Shown here: positions 1-7,875 of the stretch, piece by piece | Layout: the number at the start of each line of letters is the position of its first letter | Numbering within the stretch: position 1 is the first letter of the stretch | Assembly (NCBI RefSeq): GCF_041687175.1 | Contig: NZ_JAWLCK010000037.1 | Span: 1-24,241, forward strand | Origin: Lutispora sp041687175 | Lineage (GTDB): Bacteria > Bacillota > Clostridia > Lutisporales > Lutisporaceae | Direction: 5' to 3' | Length of the DNA stretch: 24,241 nt | Notes under the pieces: generated by a model | Database searches by the model: none | What the model was told of the DNA's origin: nothing | What the model saw: the letters and a program-made list of their open reading frames with translations, nothing else | Translations under genes and position numbers: made by a program

Positions 1-3000
1 TGGGTTGCCTCCATTACCGTTATTGCCTTTTTCATGTCCGTAGGCATTTCCTGGATTGTCCTTGTCATGCCCATAGGCGTTACCTGGGTTGTCCTTATCG
101 TGTCCATAGGCATTTCCATTGTTACCGTTATTACCATTGTTTCCGTTGTTGCCTTTTTTCAGGTCTATTATTGTTTGTACTCTGTTTCCAAATCCGTCAT
201 AGGTGTATTTTGTTACTTCTTTGTGTTTATTTGTTACTTCTATCAGCGCATTTGTCGCATCAAATTCATATTTATTGAATATCTTTTTGCCTCTGTTTGT
301 TATTTGTATCAGGTTCCCTCTGTTATCATATTTATATTGTCTTATATCGTCATCTTCATCTTCTTTATCTTCATCTTCATCAAGGGTCGTTATGGTTTCA
401 TCTCCGGTGATAGCTTTTATATCAGCTTTCTTTATCAGTCTGTTCATTATGTCGTATTCGTAGTTAATTGCTTCTTTTATTTCTCCATTTTCCCATTGTT
501 CCAGCCTTATTCTGTTGCCTAGGGAGTCATAGAAGTATTTTGTTGTTTCCTTATTGTTTTTCATCACTTCTATGAGCCTGTTTAGCGGGTCATATTTGTA
601 TTTTATTTTTTCCTTGTCTTCACCTTCTGTTGCTTCTTCATCAAGGTCTGATTTATCTTTATATACATTGGTTTTGTTTCCTGCAGGGTCATATGAATAT
701 TTGTATTTATCTATTATCTTTCCTGATGGGGCTATATGGGTTAGTTCTTTTATTTGGGATAGCGCATCGTATACATATTCTGTTTTTGAACCGCTTGGGA
801 GTATACGTTCTACAACATTTCCCAGTTCATCGTAGTTGTATTGGGTTGCTTTGTCGTAGGCATCTGTTACGGTTATTAGTCTTCCTGCTTTGTCATAGGT
901 ATATGATACTTGACTTCCATCAGGGTATTTGATGTATTCTTTTTGTCCTGTAGGTGTCCAGCCGTATTCGATGACTCTGTTTTCAAAGTCAGTGACTTTT
1001 ATTATTCTTCCTAATGGATCCAGATCCAGAGCAGTTGTGCCCAGCCAATCCTGCATCTTGACAAGTTGTCCTATGGCATTGTATTCATATTTAATTTCTT
1101 TTCCATCATCATAGGTTATTTGGGTCAACAGGTTAGTTGGGTCATATTGGTAGCTTGTGGTGTAACCATCTCTGTCTTTTATAGATATTAGATTTCCATT
1201 TTCGTCATATTCATATATTGTCACTTTATTGACTGCATCTCTTACTTTGGTCAGAAGTCCTCTTTTGTCATATTCATAGGTCATCACTTGATGTTCTACA
1301 TTCATATTATTCATCAAGACAAAGCTTTCCATGGTTGTAGATGTCTGCTGACCATATACCGCATCGGTTACTGTCTGCTCTTGGCTCTCAGCTGCAGCTT
1401 CAGGATTTATTGAAATTTCGCCTATTAAATCAACAGAGCTTTCTCCACTTTCATAGACTGCTTCTGCCACAGTCTTAGATTGCTTGTTTTTTTCGTATAC
1501 TGCATCGGTTACTGTTTGTATACTCATAGCAGTGAAAGAGCTTATGGTGCTGCTTTCTATGCTTCTGTATTTATGGACTTCTATAAGGTTGCCCATATTA
1601 TCATATTTATATCTTGTATTGTTACCATTGGCATCTATTACTTCTATGAGTTGATCCAATGCATCGTATTTATATCTTGTTTTGTTTCCATTTTCGTCTG
1701 TTACAGAGGCAACTTGTCCAGTTTTTGTATATTCATAGGTTTTTTTATGGCCTAAGGCATTTGTTATGGTCTTAACTCTGTTTATCTTGTCGTAGGTGTA
1801 TTTTGTTTCATTGCCTAGTGCATCAATAACTTTAATTATATTGCCATTAGCATCATATTCCCATTGGGTTATAGCTCCTTCAGGGTCTGTAGTTTTGATA
1901 AGCCTTCCTAAAGCATCGTATTCGTATCGAGTTATTGCTCCGTCTTCATCTGTTACTGTTTCTAAAAGTCCTAGTTGGTTATATGTGTAGGAGCTTGTAT
2001 TGCCTAATGGATCTTTGATTTCTTTGATTCTTCCTGCTTCGTCATACTGGTACTCAGTAGAATGGTTTAGTGCATTAGTTACTTTTATGATTCTGCCTAG
2101 TGAATCGTATTCATAGGTTGTTTTGGCATTATTGGCATCTATGGTCGCTATCAGCCTATTGAGTTCATCATATTCATATTTTGATGTATTGTTTCTGGCA
2201 TCTTTAACTTCAACTACATTACCATTAGCATCATACTTAAAGGATACAATATTGGATTCTGGGTCTTTTATTGATGTGACCCTGCTTAGTGAATCGTATT
2301 CATATTCAGTGACTGCACCGTTTTTGTCAGTTATTTTTTTAATGTTGCCCAGTTCATCATATTCATAGCTTATCTTATTTCCTAGCTGGTCTATAATTTC
2401 AATCAGCTGATCGCCTTTATTGTATTTATATGTTATGGTATTGCCGTTTGGATCTGTTATCTCTTCCAGCTTGCCATTTACATTGTACTTGTATGATGCG
2501 CTGTTGCCCTCCGCATCAGTAACCTTTTTATATTCTCCTGTATCTGTAAATTCATAGATTGTTTTATTGCCATTTGAGTCTGTCACAGATTTAATCCTGT
2601 TAAGAGAATCATATTCGTACTTGGTTATACCGCCCAAAGCGTCTTTGACTTCCAAAGTATTGCCCTTGTTATCGTAGGTTATCTCCGTTATGCTGTTATC
2701 CGGCTTTATAATCTTCACAGGCAATCCCTTTGAGTTATATTCGTATCTTGTTGTTTTGTTGGCAGGGTCTGTGCTTGTCAGCAAGTTACCTTTGCTGTCA
2801 TAGGTAAAGCTATATGTGCTGCCGTCAGGATGTTTTATTGATGTTATTCTATTGTTTTTATCATAGGTATATTCTGTTATTTGATTCAACGGGTCTTTTA
2901 TAGATATTAGGTTTCCATTGGAGTCATATTGGTAATAGTAGGTATTTCCTTTCTTATCTGTAAATGAGGTTCTTTCGTTATTGTCATTATAGGTATATTT

Positions 3001-4887
3001 TTCTACGCCATCCTCATATATTGCTTCAGTTATTCTATATTTATCATCGTATTTGTATATGATTCTGCTGCCATTTCTTTCTGTGAGGGTAGTGGTCCTG
3101 TTTATATCGTCATAATCAAAATACATTGTGCTTCCGTCTGCCAGTGTCTGCTCCACCACTCTGCCATATTCATCATATTTATTTTTTATATTGCCGTCTT
3201 TTCTTGGGCTGCTTATTTCTGTCATTCTATTTTGAGAATCGTATTTATATTCTATTATATTTCCTTCAACATCCCTGAATCTGGTAAGATTTCTTCCTGA
3301 ATAGCTGTATTCAACATATCTACCTGTGTGGTCTGATATTTTTCTTATATATCCATGGGTATAGTATTGGATTAATAAGTATCCGCTGTCGCTTCGTATC
3401 TCCGAAAGCATCATATCTTCATAGATGTATTCTATTGAATTTCCATTGCTGTCTATCTTCTGTACAAGCTGTCCCCTCTCATTAAAATTGTATTTTGTTT
3501 TATCATATAAAGAAGTAAAAGTATAGGTACCATCACTATTTTTATATAGCTCTGAGTATTTACCAGGCTCAGATGCATATTTATTACCACCTGTTGCTGT
3601 GAATATTTCTCTATGTCCATCATCAAATATTATTTCTATGGTACCGTCATTCATATCCTGAAGTCTCATCTCCAGGTTATGATGCCAATTGGCTCCTAAA
3701 TTTCCCTCATAGTTGTCTCTTGAGTTATAAAATCTTCTGAAGCTTATGGGGAAGGTGCCTGTTATTTCTATATCGTTATGTGTGTAGACATAGTTGCCGT
3801 TAACAGCATTGACTGGATCCCCTATGAGCTCACCGGTAGTTAAATCAACCAGCCCGCAATGTTTTTGTATATCTTCGTCATCTAGCGTTTCTGAAGAAGG
3901 AGGTTCCCCGCCTTTATCTGGTTCGGGTATCAAAAGATTATCTCCTATATATGCTACATAAGGATATTCCAATTCATTGGCTTCAATTATATCTGTATAT
4001 CTGGAGCTGTTATAATAATAATGCCCTGCCATACCAGCCAAATTATCATGAGCTCTCATAATATGCCTTAATACTCTTATAGGACCTAAATCAACTGTTT
4101 CTGATTCCTCGTCAAATGCAGGTTCTCCATTTTCATCCAGTATAGGTTCTCCTAGTTCATCTACCTTAGGTGATTGATTTATGTTTGTCTTTGTAGCCGT
4201 AATATTAACTATTTCATATGCAGGCAGCTTGACATAAAAGTTCCACTCACCTGCTTCCTCATCAATTTCTCCAATAAATTGTCCGGAAGATTCAAATGAT
4301 ATTATGGAACCTTCAGCATCTCTTTCTATTTCAATAAGTCCTTTGGAAGTATTGTCAAAAAACAATTCTATCTTAGATGTATTCTCTTCTATGGATCCAT
4401 GAACTCTAAATTCATTATTTCCTCCCATATTGGGATCTATTTCCATGTCTACTGCAGCAGTTGTTCCCACACCAAAGGCTGTTTTTAGAGGAAAATCTCT
4501 AAATTCATCATTTGGTATAAATATAATGATATATCTGCCGGGAGGTACAATTTCTCCATCATTTCCTCTTCCATCCCAGGTCCAATAGTTGGGCGTATAG
4601 TCTCCGTGAGAATAGCAGTTGCTTTCATATACCAAGTTTTCATCATTATCATCTATATTGTTTCTATATATTTTGATTATGGTGTCATGATCTATTTGGA
4701 AAATCCACTCTATTGTAATTTCTTCCCCTGCACTGGGGTTAAAAAGCTTAGGGATGGCTCTGATATACTTTTCCTCAGAATCGTTGCTGTCATCTTCTGC
4801 AAAGGTGCCTATAGGGAATACCAAGGTAAGCATTATTACAAATACAAGCATTAGGGCAATTTGCCTTTTGCATTTATTTATTATCAT
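1..4887 (-). CDS. Secreted giant YD-repeat (RHS/WapA-like) protein, 3' end outside window
   Basis: Open from ATG 4887 to the window edge with no stop: 1629 codons, C-terminus missing. Residues 1-30 form a signal peptide (basic MIINKCKRQ, then a hydrophobic core ending near TFAEDD). Residues about 42-125 look like a FlgD/CHU_C-type Ig-like fold (WTWDGRGNDGEIVPPGRY). About 270-320 resembles a degenerate LysM domain (SSRYTDIIEANEL, then IGDNLLIP). About 345-420 matches DUF6531 (DPVNAVNGNYVYTHNDI, then FRRFYNSRDN). From about 450 onward there are dozens of roughly 21-residue YD repeats (pattern YxYDxxGRLIxxxDPxG), interrupted near 1103-1200 by a non-YD insert, and ending at the edge in an Asn/Gly-rich repeat linker. 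Family knowledge: such repeats build a hollow beta-shell that often encapsulates a C-terminal toxin or forms a wall-associated filament; any toxin tip would lie outside the window. It begins 27 bp after the SLH gene, so it is probably co-transcribed behind the c-di-GMP riboswitch. The RBS GGAAAGAGGGGAAG precedes the ATG. Confidence 0.93.
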   Translation of the reverse strand, partial: MIINKCKRQIALMLVFVIMLTLVFPIGTFAEDDSNDSEEKYIRAIPKLFNPSAGEEITIEWIFQIDHDTIIKIYRNNIDDNDENLVYESNCYSHGDYTPNYWTWDGRGNDGEIVPPGRYIIIFIPNDEFRDFPLKTAFGVGTTAAVDMEIDPNMGGNNEFRVHGSIEENTSKIELFFDNTSKGLIEIERDAEGSIISFESSGQFIGEIDEEAGEWNFYVKLPAYEIVNITATKTNINQSPKVDELGEPILDENGEPAFDEESETVDLGPIRVLRHIMRAHDNLAGMAGHYYYNSSRYTDIIEANELEYPYVAYIGDNLLIPEPDKGGEPPSSETLDDEDIQKHCGLVDLTTGELIGDPVNAVNGNYVYTHNDIEITGTFPISFRRFYNSRDNYEGNLGANWHHNLEMRLQDMNDGTIEIIFDDGHREIFTATGGNKYASEPGKYSELYKNSDGTYTFTSLYDKTKYNFNERGQLVQKIDSNGNSIEYIYEDMMLSEIRSDSGYLLIQYYTHGYIRKISDHTGRYVEYSYSGRNLTRFRDVEGNIIEYKYDSQNRMTEISSPRKDGNIKNKYDEYGRVVEQTLADGSTMYFDYDDINRTTTLTERNGSRIIYKYDDKYRITEAIYEDGVEKYTYNDNNERTSFTDKKGNTYYYQYDSNGNLISIKDPLNQITEYTYDKNNRITSIKHPDGSTYSFTYDSKGNLLTSTDPANKTTRYEYNSKGLPVKIIKPDNSITEITYDNKGNTLEVKDALGGITKYEYDSLNRIKSVTDSNGNKTIYEFTDTGEYKKVTDAEGNSASYKYNVNGKLEEITDPNGNTITYKYNKGDQLIEIIDQLGNKISYEYDELGNIKKITDKNGAVTEYEYDSLSRVTSIKDPESNIVSFKYDANGNVVEVKDARNNTSKYEYDELNRLIATIDANNAKTTYEYDSLGRIIKVTNALNHSTEYQYDEAGRIKEIKDPLGNTSSYTYNQLGLLETVTDEDGAITRYEYDALGRLIKTTDPEGAITQWEYDANGNIIKVIDALGNETKYTYDKINRVKTITNALGHKKTYEYTKTGQVASVTDENGNKTRYKYDALDQLIEVIDANGNNTRYKYDNMGNLIEVHKYRSIESSTISSFTAMSIQTVTDAVYEKNKQSKTVAEAVYESGESSVDLIGEISINPEAAAESQEQTVTDAVYGQQTSTTMESFVLMNNMNVEHQVMTYEYDKRGLLTKVRDAVNKVTIYEYDENGNLISIKDRDGYTTSYQYDPTNLLTQITYDDGKEIKYEYNAIGQLVKMQDWLGTTALDLDPLGRIIKVTDFENRVIEYGWTPTGQKEYIKYPDGSQVSYTYDKAGRLITVTDAYDKATQYNYDELGNVVERILPSGSKTEYVYDALSQIKELTHIAPSGKIIDKYKYSYDPAGNKTNVYKDKSDLDEEATEGEDKEKIKYKYDPLNRLIEVMKNNKETTKYFYDSLGNRIRLEQWENGEIKEAINYEYDIMNRLIKKADIKAITGDETITTLDEDEDKEDEDDDIRQYKYDNRGNLIQITNRGKKIFNKYEFDATNALIEVTNKHKEVTKYTYDGFGNRVQTIIDLKKGNNGNNGNNGNNGNAYGHDKDNPGNAYGHDKDNPGNAYGHEKGNNGNGGNP

Positions 4888-4914
4888 ACTCTTCCCCTCT
4901 TTCCAATAGTTTTT

Positions 4915-6957
4915 TTACATCTTGCCTAATTTTTCAAGATACCTGTAGAGCATAACAGCAGCTTCAGCTCTCGTAGCATTTCTACCAGGGCTTAGCTCAT
5001 TGTTATAGCCATTGATTATTCCAAGCTCTACAGCCTCTTTCATTGCCTCCAATGCCCACGGGCTGATTTTGTCTTTGTCTTTATAATCAGATAGATTGGG
5101 TTTATCATCACTAGAACTCTCTGCATATGCTGCGATGTCTTTATATGCTCTCATGAGTATTGACGCCATTTGTTCTCTTGTTATGGTGTCATTGGGATTA
5201 AATTTGCCGTTGTAGCCAGATATCCATCCTTTTTCATAGGCTATGTTTATATATTCTGATGCCCAATAGTTTTCTGGAACATCTATAAAATTGATATCAT
5301 ACGCCTGTATATCTTCTTTGTTTATGTGAAGGCTGCTTATCAGTATTTTTACAAATTCAGCTCTGGTCATATCTTTATCAGGCTTAAAGCTTCCATCTTC
5401 ATAGCCGTTGATAATATGGTGCGCCGCTATTATCTCAAGCACGTCCGATGCCCAGTGTTTTTCAGTGTCATTGAACTCTTTATTATATATCATTAAAGCT
5501 GCCTTTCCATTGTCTCTCACTGTGGAAGTAAGCATATTGCTTTGGTGGTCAATTTTCAGTGTGATAGGCTTTGGTATTTCATTGTCCTGTATTTCATATA
5601 GGCATATTTTCTTGGGATTATGGTTTAAAGTTATATTTTTATAGCTTATGGATATTTCTATAGGTTTTTGCGGCTTTACATTTCCCTCTATATGCCATCT
5701 GTATACTGGAGTCAGGCAAAGATAGCCATCGCCTTTGAATTGACTGTCTTGATTGATGATAATATATGTATCTTTGTCAAAGGTTCCTGCAGCTATTTTC
5801 ATTGTCATTCTTCCATCTTGTGAGCCTATAATGTTGTCCCTGTCATATCTTATAAGTATTCTGCCATTCACTTCTTGCTTATCATTTTCACTGCTGTCCC
5901 TGTCATCTTTATCTGATGCTGAATGCTTATTATTGGGTGATGGGGTAGGTGTAGGAGTTGGATTTGCTGGTTCTTGTCCATCATTTTCAGCAATCAGCCC
6001 TCTTTTTACAGCATCACTGACTTTTTCTTCAACTATTCCTTTTCCGTCATACCATATGACTTTATTTTCGTATAAAAAAGCTTGTTTAGGTATGGTCCCC
6101 GAAGGTGATTTTATAGGCTGCTCTACTATCCTGTTGACATCATTTAATACGAGTTTGTCATCCTTTATTATCAGCACTGAGTCTCCTGAGAAAGCTATTG
6201 GTCTATGATTATCTCTTCCTGCCGTTAACTTTGTAGTATATCCATTTTTTGTCTCATACATATATACCTGGCTTACTCCGTTATGGGAAACCATCCAGAC
6301 CACTTTCCCGTCAGACACCAGTGGATCCAATTCGTCTCCTAATCCATAGGTAATTTGTTTTTCAGTTTTTTGTGAAGTATCATACAAATATATGTCAAAA
6401 TCTCCATCTCTAGCATCCATCCAGGATATAACTTGCCCGTCAAAAGATATTCCAAAGGCTTGAGCTCCATCTGATGAAACTTTATCCAGAGTTTCAGTCT
6501 TAATATCATAAAGCATAATATTTCTTTCACCATATTCAGTGTCTACCCATACAACTTTGCCATTTGATATAATGGGGTCTTGATGATCTCCTTCTATATT
6601 TGATATTTTCTTCTCCTGTTTGCTTTCCATATCATAAAGATAGATGTCAAAATTTCTTGAACCATTTTCTCCGTTGCTTTGCCATACTATGTAGTTTTGC
6701 CATACATCCGGATTTCCTTGTGTGCCTGAATCATGAGTGATCTGAGTTTCTACCCCTGTTGATATGTCCATATGGTAGATATCCCAGTTCCCATTGTTGT
6801 AAGACATCCACACAATATTATTTCCATCCATGCGGACATCTCCCCCTGGTTTGGCTTTAAATGAAAGATTTCCGCTGTCCCCACTTACAAAGCTGGTTAG
6901 TGCTATTACAAACATTATTACAAGCAGAAGTATGGCATGCTTATTGTCTTTTCTCAT
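4915..6957 (-). CDS. Secreted beta-propeller / SLH-domain surface protein
   Basis: 680 residues from ATG 6957, with a signal peptide (MRKDNKHAILLLVIMFVIAL...). The reading frame stays open upstream to an ATG at 7077, but that 40-codon extension is the terminator and riboswitch tail, so 6957 is chosen (GGCAGG lies 10 nt upstream). About residues 30-310 are TolB-like beta-propeller blades with recurring DIYLYD/IVW motifs. A Pro-Thr linker (NPTPTPTPSP) and a charged Ser/Asp/Lys linker follow. About 355-480 is a beta-rich, ZU5-like region (weak assignment). Three SLH domains close the protein: HWASDVLEIIAAHHIINGYE, NYWASEYINIAYEKGWISGY and a third beginning near SPWALEAMKEAVELGIINGY. SLH domains bind pyruvylated secondary cell-wall polymer, so the protein should be anchored outside the cell. 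It is first in an operon with the giant YD-repeat gene. The propeller ligand is unknown. Confidence 0.92.
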   Translation of the reverse strand: MRKDNKHAILLLVIMFVIALTSFVSGDSGNLSFKAKPGGDVRMDGNNIVWMSYNNGNWDIYHMDISTGVETQITHDSGTQGNPDVWQNYIVWQSNGENGSRNFDIYLYDMESKQEKKISNIEGDHQDPIISNGKVVWVDTEYGERNIMLYDIKTETLDKVSSDGAQAFGISFDGQVISWMDARDGDFDIYLYDTSQKTEKQITYGLGDELDPLVSDGKVVWMVSHNGVSQVYMYETKNGYTTKLTAGRDNHRPIAFSGDSVLIIKDDKLVLNDVNRIVEQPIKSPSGTIPKQAFLYENKVIWYDGKGIVEEKVSDAVKRGLIAENDGQEPANPTPTPTPSPNNKHSASDKDDRDSSENDKQEVNGRILIRYDRDNIIGSQDGRMTMKIAAGTFDKDTYIIINQDSQFKGDGYLCLTPVYRWHIEGNVKPQKPIEISISYKNITLNHNPKKICLYEIQDNEIPKPITLKIDHQSNMLTSTVRDNGKAALMIYNKEFNDTEKHWASDVLEIIAAHHIINGYEDGSFKPDKDMTRAEFVKILISSLHINKEDIQAYDINFIDVPENYWASEYINIAYEKGWISGYNGKFNPNDTITREQMASILMRAYKDIAAYAESSSDDKPNLSDYKDKDKISPWALEAMKEAVELGIINGYNNELSPGRNATRAEAAVMLYRYLEKLGKM

Positions 6958-7007
6958 TTCTACTAAACCTGCCTTTCGTTTAAATGATAGAATTTTATAA
7001 AGTTCAT

Positions 7008-7039
7008 AAAAAAAATCCCACGCCGAAAAAGCGTAGGAT
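7008..7039 (-). terminator. Intrinsic terminator of the riboswitch expression platform
   Basis: On the minus strand ATCCTACGC (7039-7031) pairs with GCGTGGGAT (7023-7015), a 9-bp stem with one G-U pair, followed by eight T residues (7015-7008). It lies between the c-di-GMP aptamer and the SLH gene start at 6957, so it is an attenuator and not the end of a gene. Its loop and 3' arm contain UUCGGC (7027-7022), complementary to GCCGAA in the aptamer's closing region. Confidence 0.85.
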
Positions 7040-7050
7040 ATTTCATCTAC

Positions 7051-7148
7051 ATACAAATTCGGCAACCCGGCTATCATAGAAGAATCTTTAGACCCGTGGC
7101 TTTGCGTCCTTACCTTTCGGCAAGTTTGCCCTTTGCTATAATTTGTAT
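7051..7148 (-). promoter_or_regulatory. Cyclic-di-GMP-I riboswitch aptamer (GEMM-I)
   Basis: Read on the minus strand. Helix P1 is formed by ATACAAAT (7148-7141) and ATTTGTAT (7058-7051) with inner GCAA/TTGC pairs. It is followed by the conserved AGGGCAAAC, a P2 hairpin CTTGCC-GAAA-GGTAAG with the GAAA tetraloop, the invariant GGACGCAAAGCC joining segment, a P3 arm containing the tetraloop receptor halves TCTAAAG and CTATGA, and the 3' signature TAGCCGGGTTGCCG. This matches the GEMM-I consensus element by element. It sits 5' of an attenuator and an exported-protein operon, the usual context. The assignment rests on recognised consensus and visible pairing; no covariance search was run. Confidence 0.93.
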
Positions 7149-7232
7149 TTTTATGTATTATTCTACATATATGTCTTTATACCTCTATTTTTTTGTCGAT
7201 GATATTTGACATAATTCGCCATAAAAACTGAA

Positions 7233-7258
7233 AGACTTATCCTGGTCAGAATAAGTCT
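7233..7258 (-). terminator. Intrinsic terminator after the Nudix gene
   Basis: Perfect 8-bp inverted repeat AGACTTAT / ATAAGTCT with a 10-nt loop. On the minus strand it begins 10 bp after the Nudix stop codon and is followed by TTCAGTTTTTA. It separates the Nudix gene from the riboswitch operon downstream. Confidence 0.75.
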
Positions 7259-7267
7259 CTCTATTCA

Positions 7268-7651
7268 TTATTTATCGCTTAACAATTTTTCAACAAACAC
7301 AATGTCCGCCGGCATAAATTCATAGTCTGGCAGCTCTTCTAATGTTACCCACCTGGCATCATTATGCTCGTTGAGCTTCATGGTGCCTCCTACTATTTCA
7401 GCATTAAAGACTGTGAAGAGTATTTCTTTGCTGTCAAAATGGTATACATTAGTGGTAAATATATTTAATACTCTAATATCCAAATCCAGTTCCTCTTTAA
7501 TTTCTCGAATTATACATTCTTCCAGTGTCTCTCCTTCTTCCAGCTTGCCTCCGGGGAACTCCCACAGGAGCCCGCATTCATCATCTGCATTCCTCTGGCA
7601 TATGAGATATTTTTCATCCCTTTTTATTATTGCAGCTGTTACCTGTCTCAC
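7268..7651 (-). CDS. MutT-type Nudix hydrolase
   Basis: 127 residues from a GTG start at 7651, beginning RQVTAAIIKRDEKYLICQR. I prefer this start because GGATGAGGG lies 8 nt upstream; the ATG at 7666 (five residues longer) sits inside that Shine-Dalgarno sequence. The Nudix box GKLEEGETLEECIIREIKEE fits GX5EX7REUXEE; the later Gly of the consensus is Asp here. The preceding LLWEFPGG and length of about 130 residues match MutT/NudG-like enzymes, which hydrolyse oxidised or non-canonical nucleoside triphosphates to monophosphates plus pyrophosphate (family knowledge). Exact substrate (8-oxo-dGTP, CTP derivatives or other) cannot be told from sequence. It is monocistronic, divergent from the dehydrogenase gene and followed by its own terminator. 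Confidence 0.9.
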   Translation of the reverse strand: MRQVTAAIIKRDEKYLICQRNADDECGLLWEFPGGKLEEGETLEECIIREIKEELDLDIRVLNIFTTNVYHFDSKEILFTVFNAEIVGGTMKLNEHNDARWVTLEELPDYEFMPADIVFVEKLLSDK

Positions 7652-7773
7652 TATATACACCCTCATCCTTTAAGTTAATATGATCATGATTTCTTAATAT
7701 CTATTATTTCTACCTTATCTGAATTTTTACCTTCCTTATATAGAATTTTTAGTTCCGTAAGACATAATCCATC

Positions 7774-7801
7774 ATTTTATAACAGACCTTCACATTGACA
7801 A
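7774..7801 (-). promoter_or_regulatory. Candidate sigma-A promoter for the Nudix gene
   Basis: On the minus strand TTGTCA (7801-7796) and TAAAAT (7779-7774) are separated by 16 nt; each differs from consensus at one position. It would give a leader of roughly 110 nt. The -35 hexamer overlaps that of the divergent dehydrogenase promoter. Confidence 0.35.
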
Positions 7802-7823
7802 TAAAAGCTTAAGTTTGTAGTAT
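7795..7823 (+). promoter_or_regulatory. Sigma-A-type promoter of the dehydrogenase gene
   Basis: Consensus -35 TTGACA (7795-7800), 17-bp spacer, -10 TAGTAT (7818-7823), about 50 bp before the ATG at 7876. Good match in sequence and spacing. Confidence 0.65.
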
Positions 7824-7875
7824 AGAGTAAAGACACAGAATCAAATGCTATTAAACATAGAAAGGGGTATGGCCT

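Noticed and set aside
34..2368. Several plus-strand open frames rich in Ser, Ile, Val and Phe
   Set aside because: They are antisense shadows of the minus-strand YD-repeat gene, which is open over the whole stretch with clear family motifs.
100..3300. Regularly spaced repeats that could suggest a CRISPR array
   Set aside because: The period is about 63 bp, the copies are degenerate and in frame, and they translate to YD repeats; there is no constant repeat with unique spacers.
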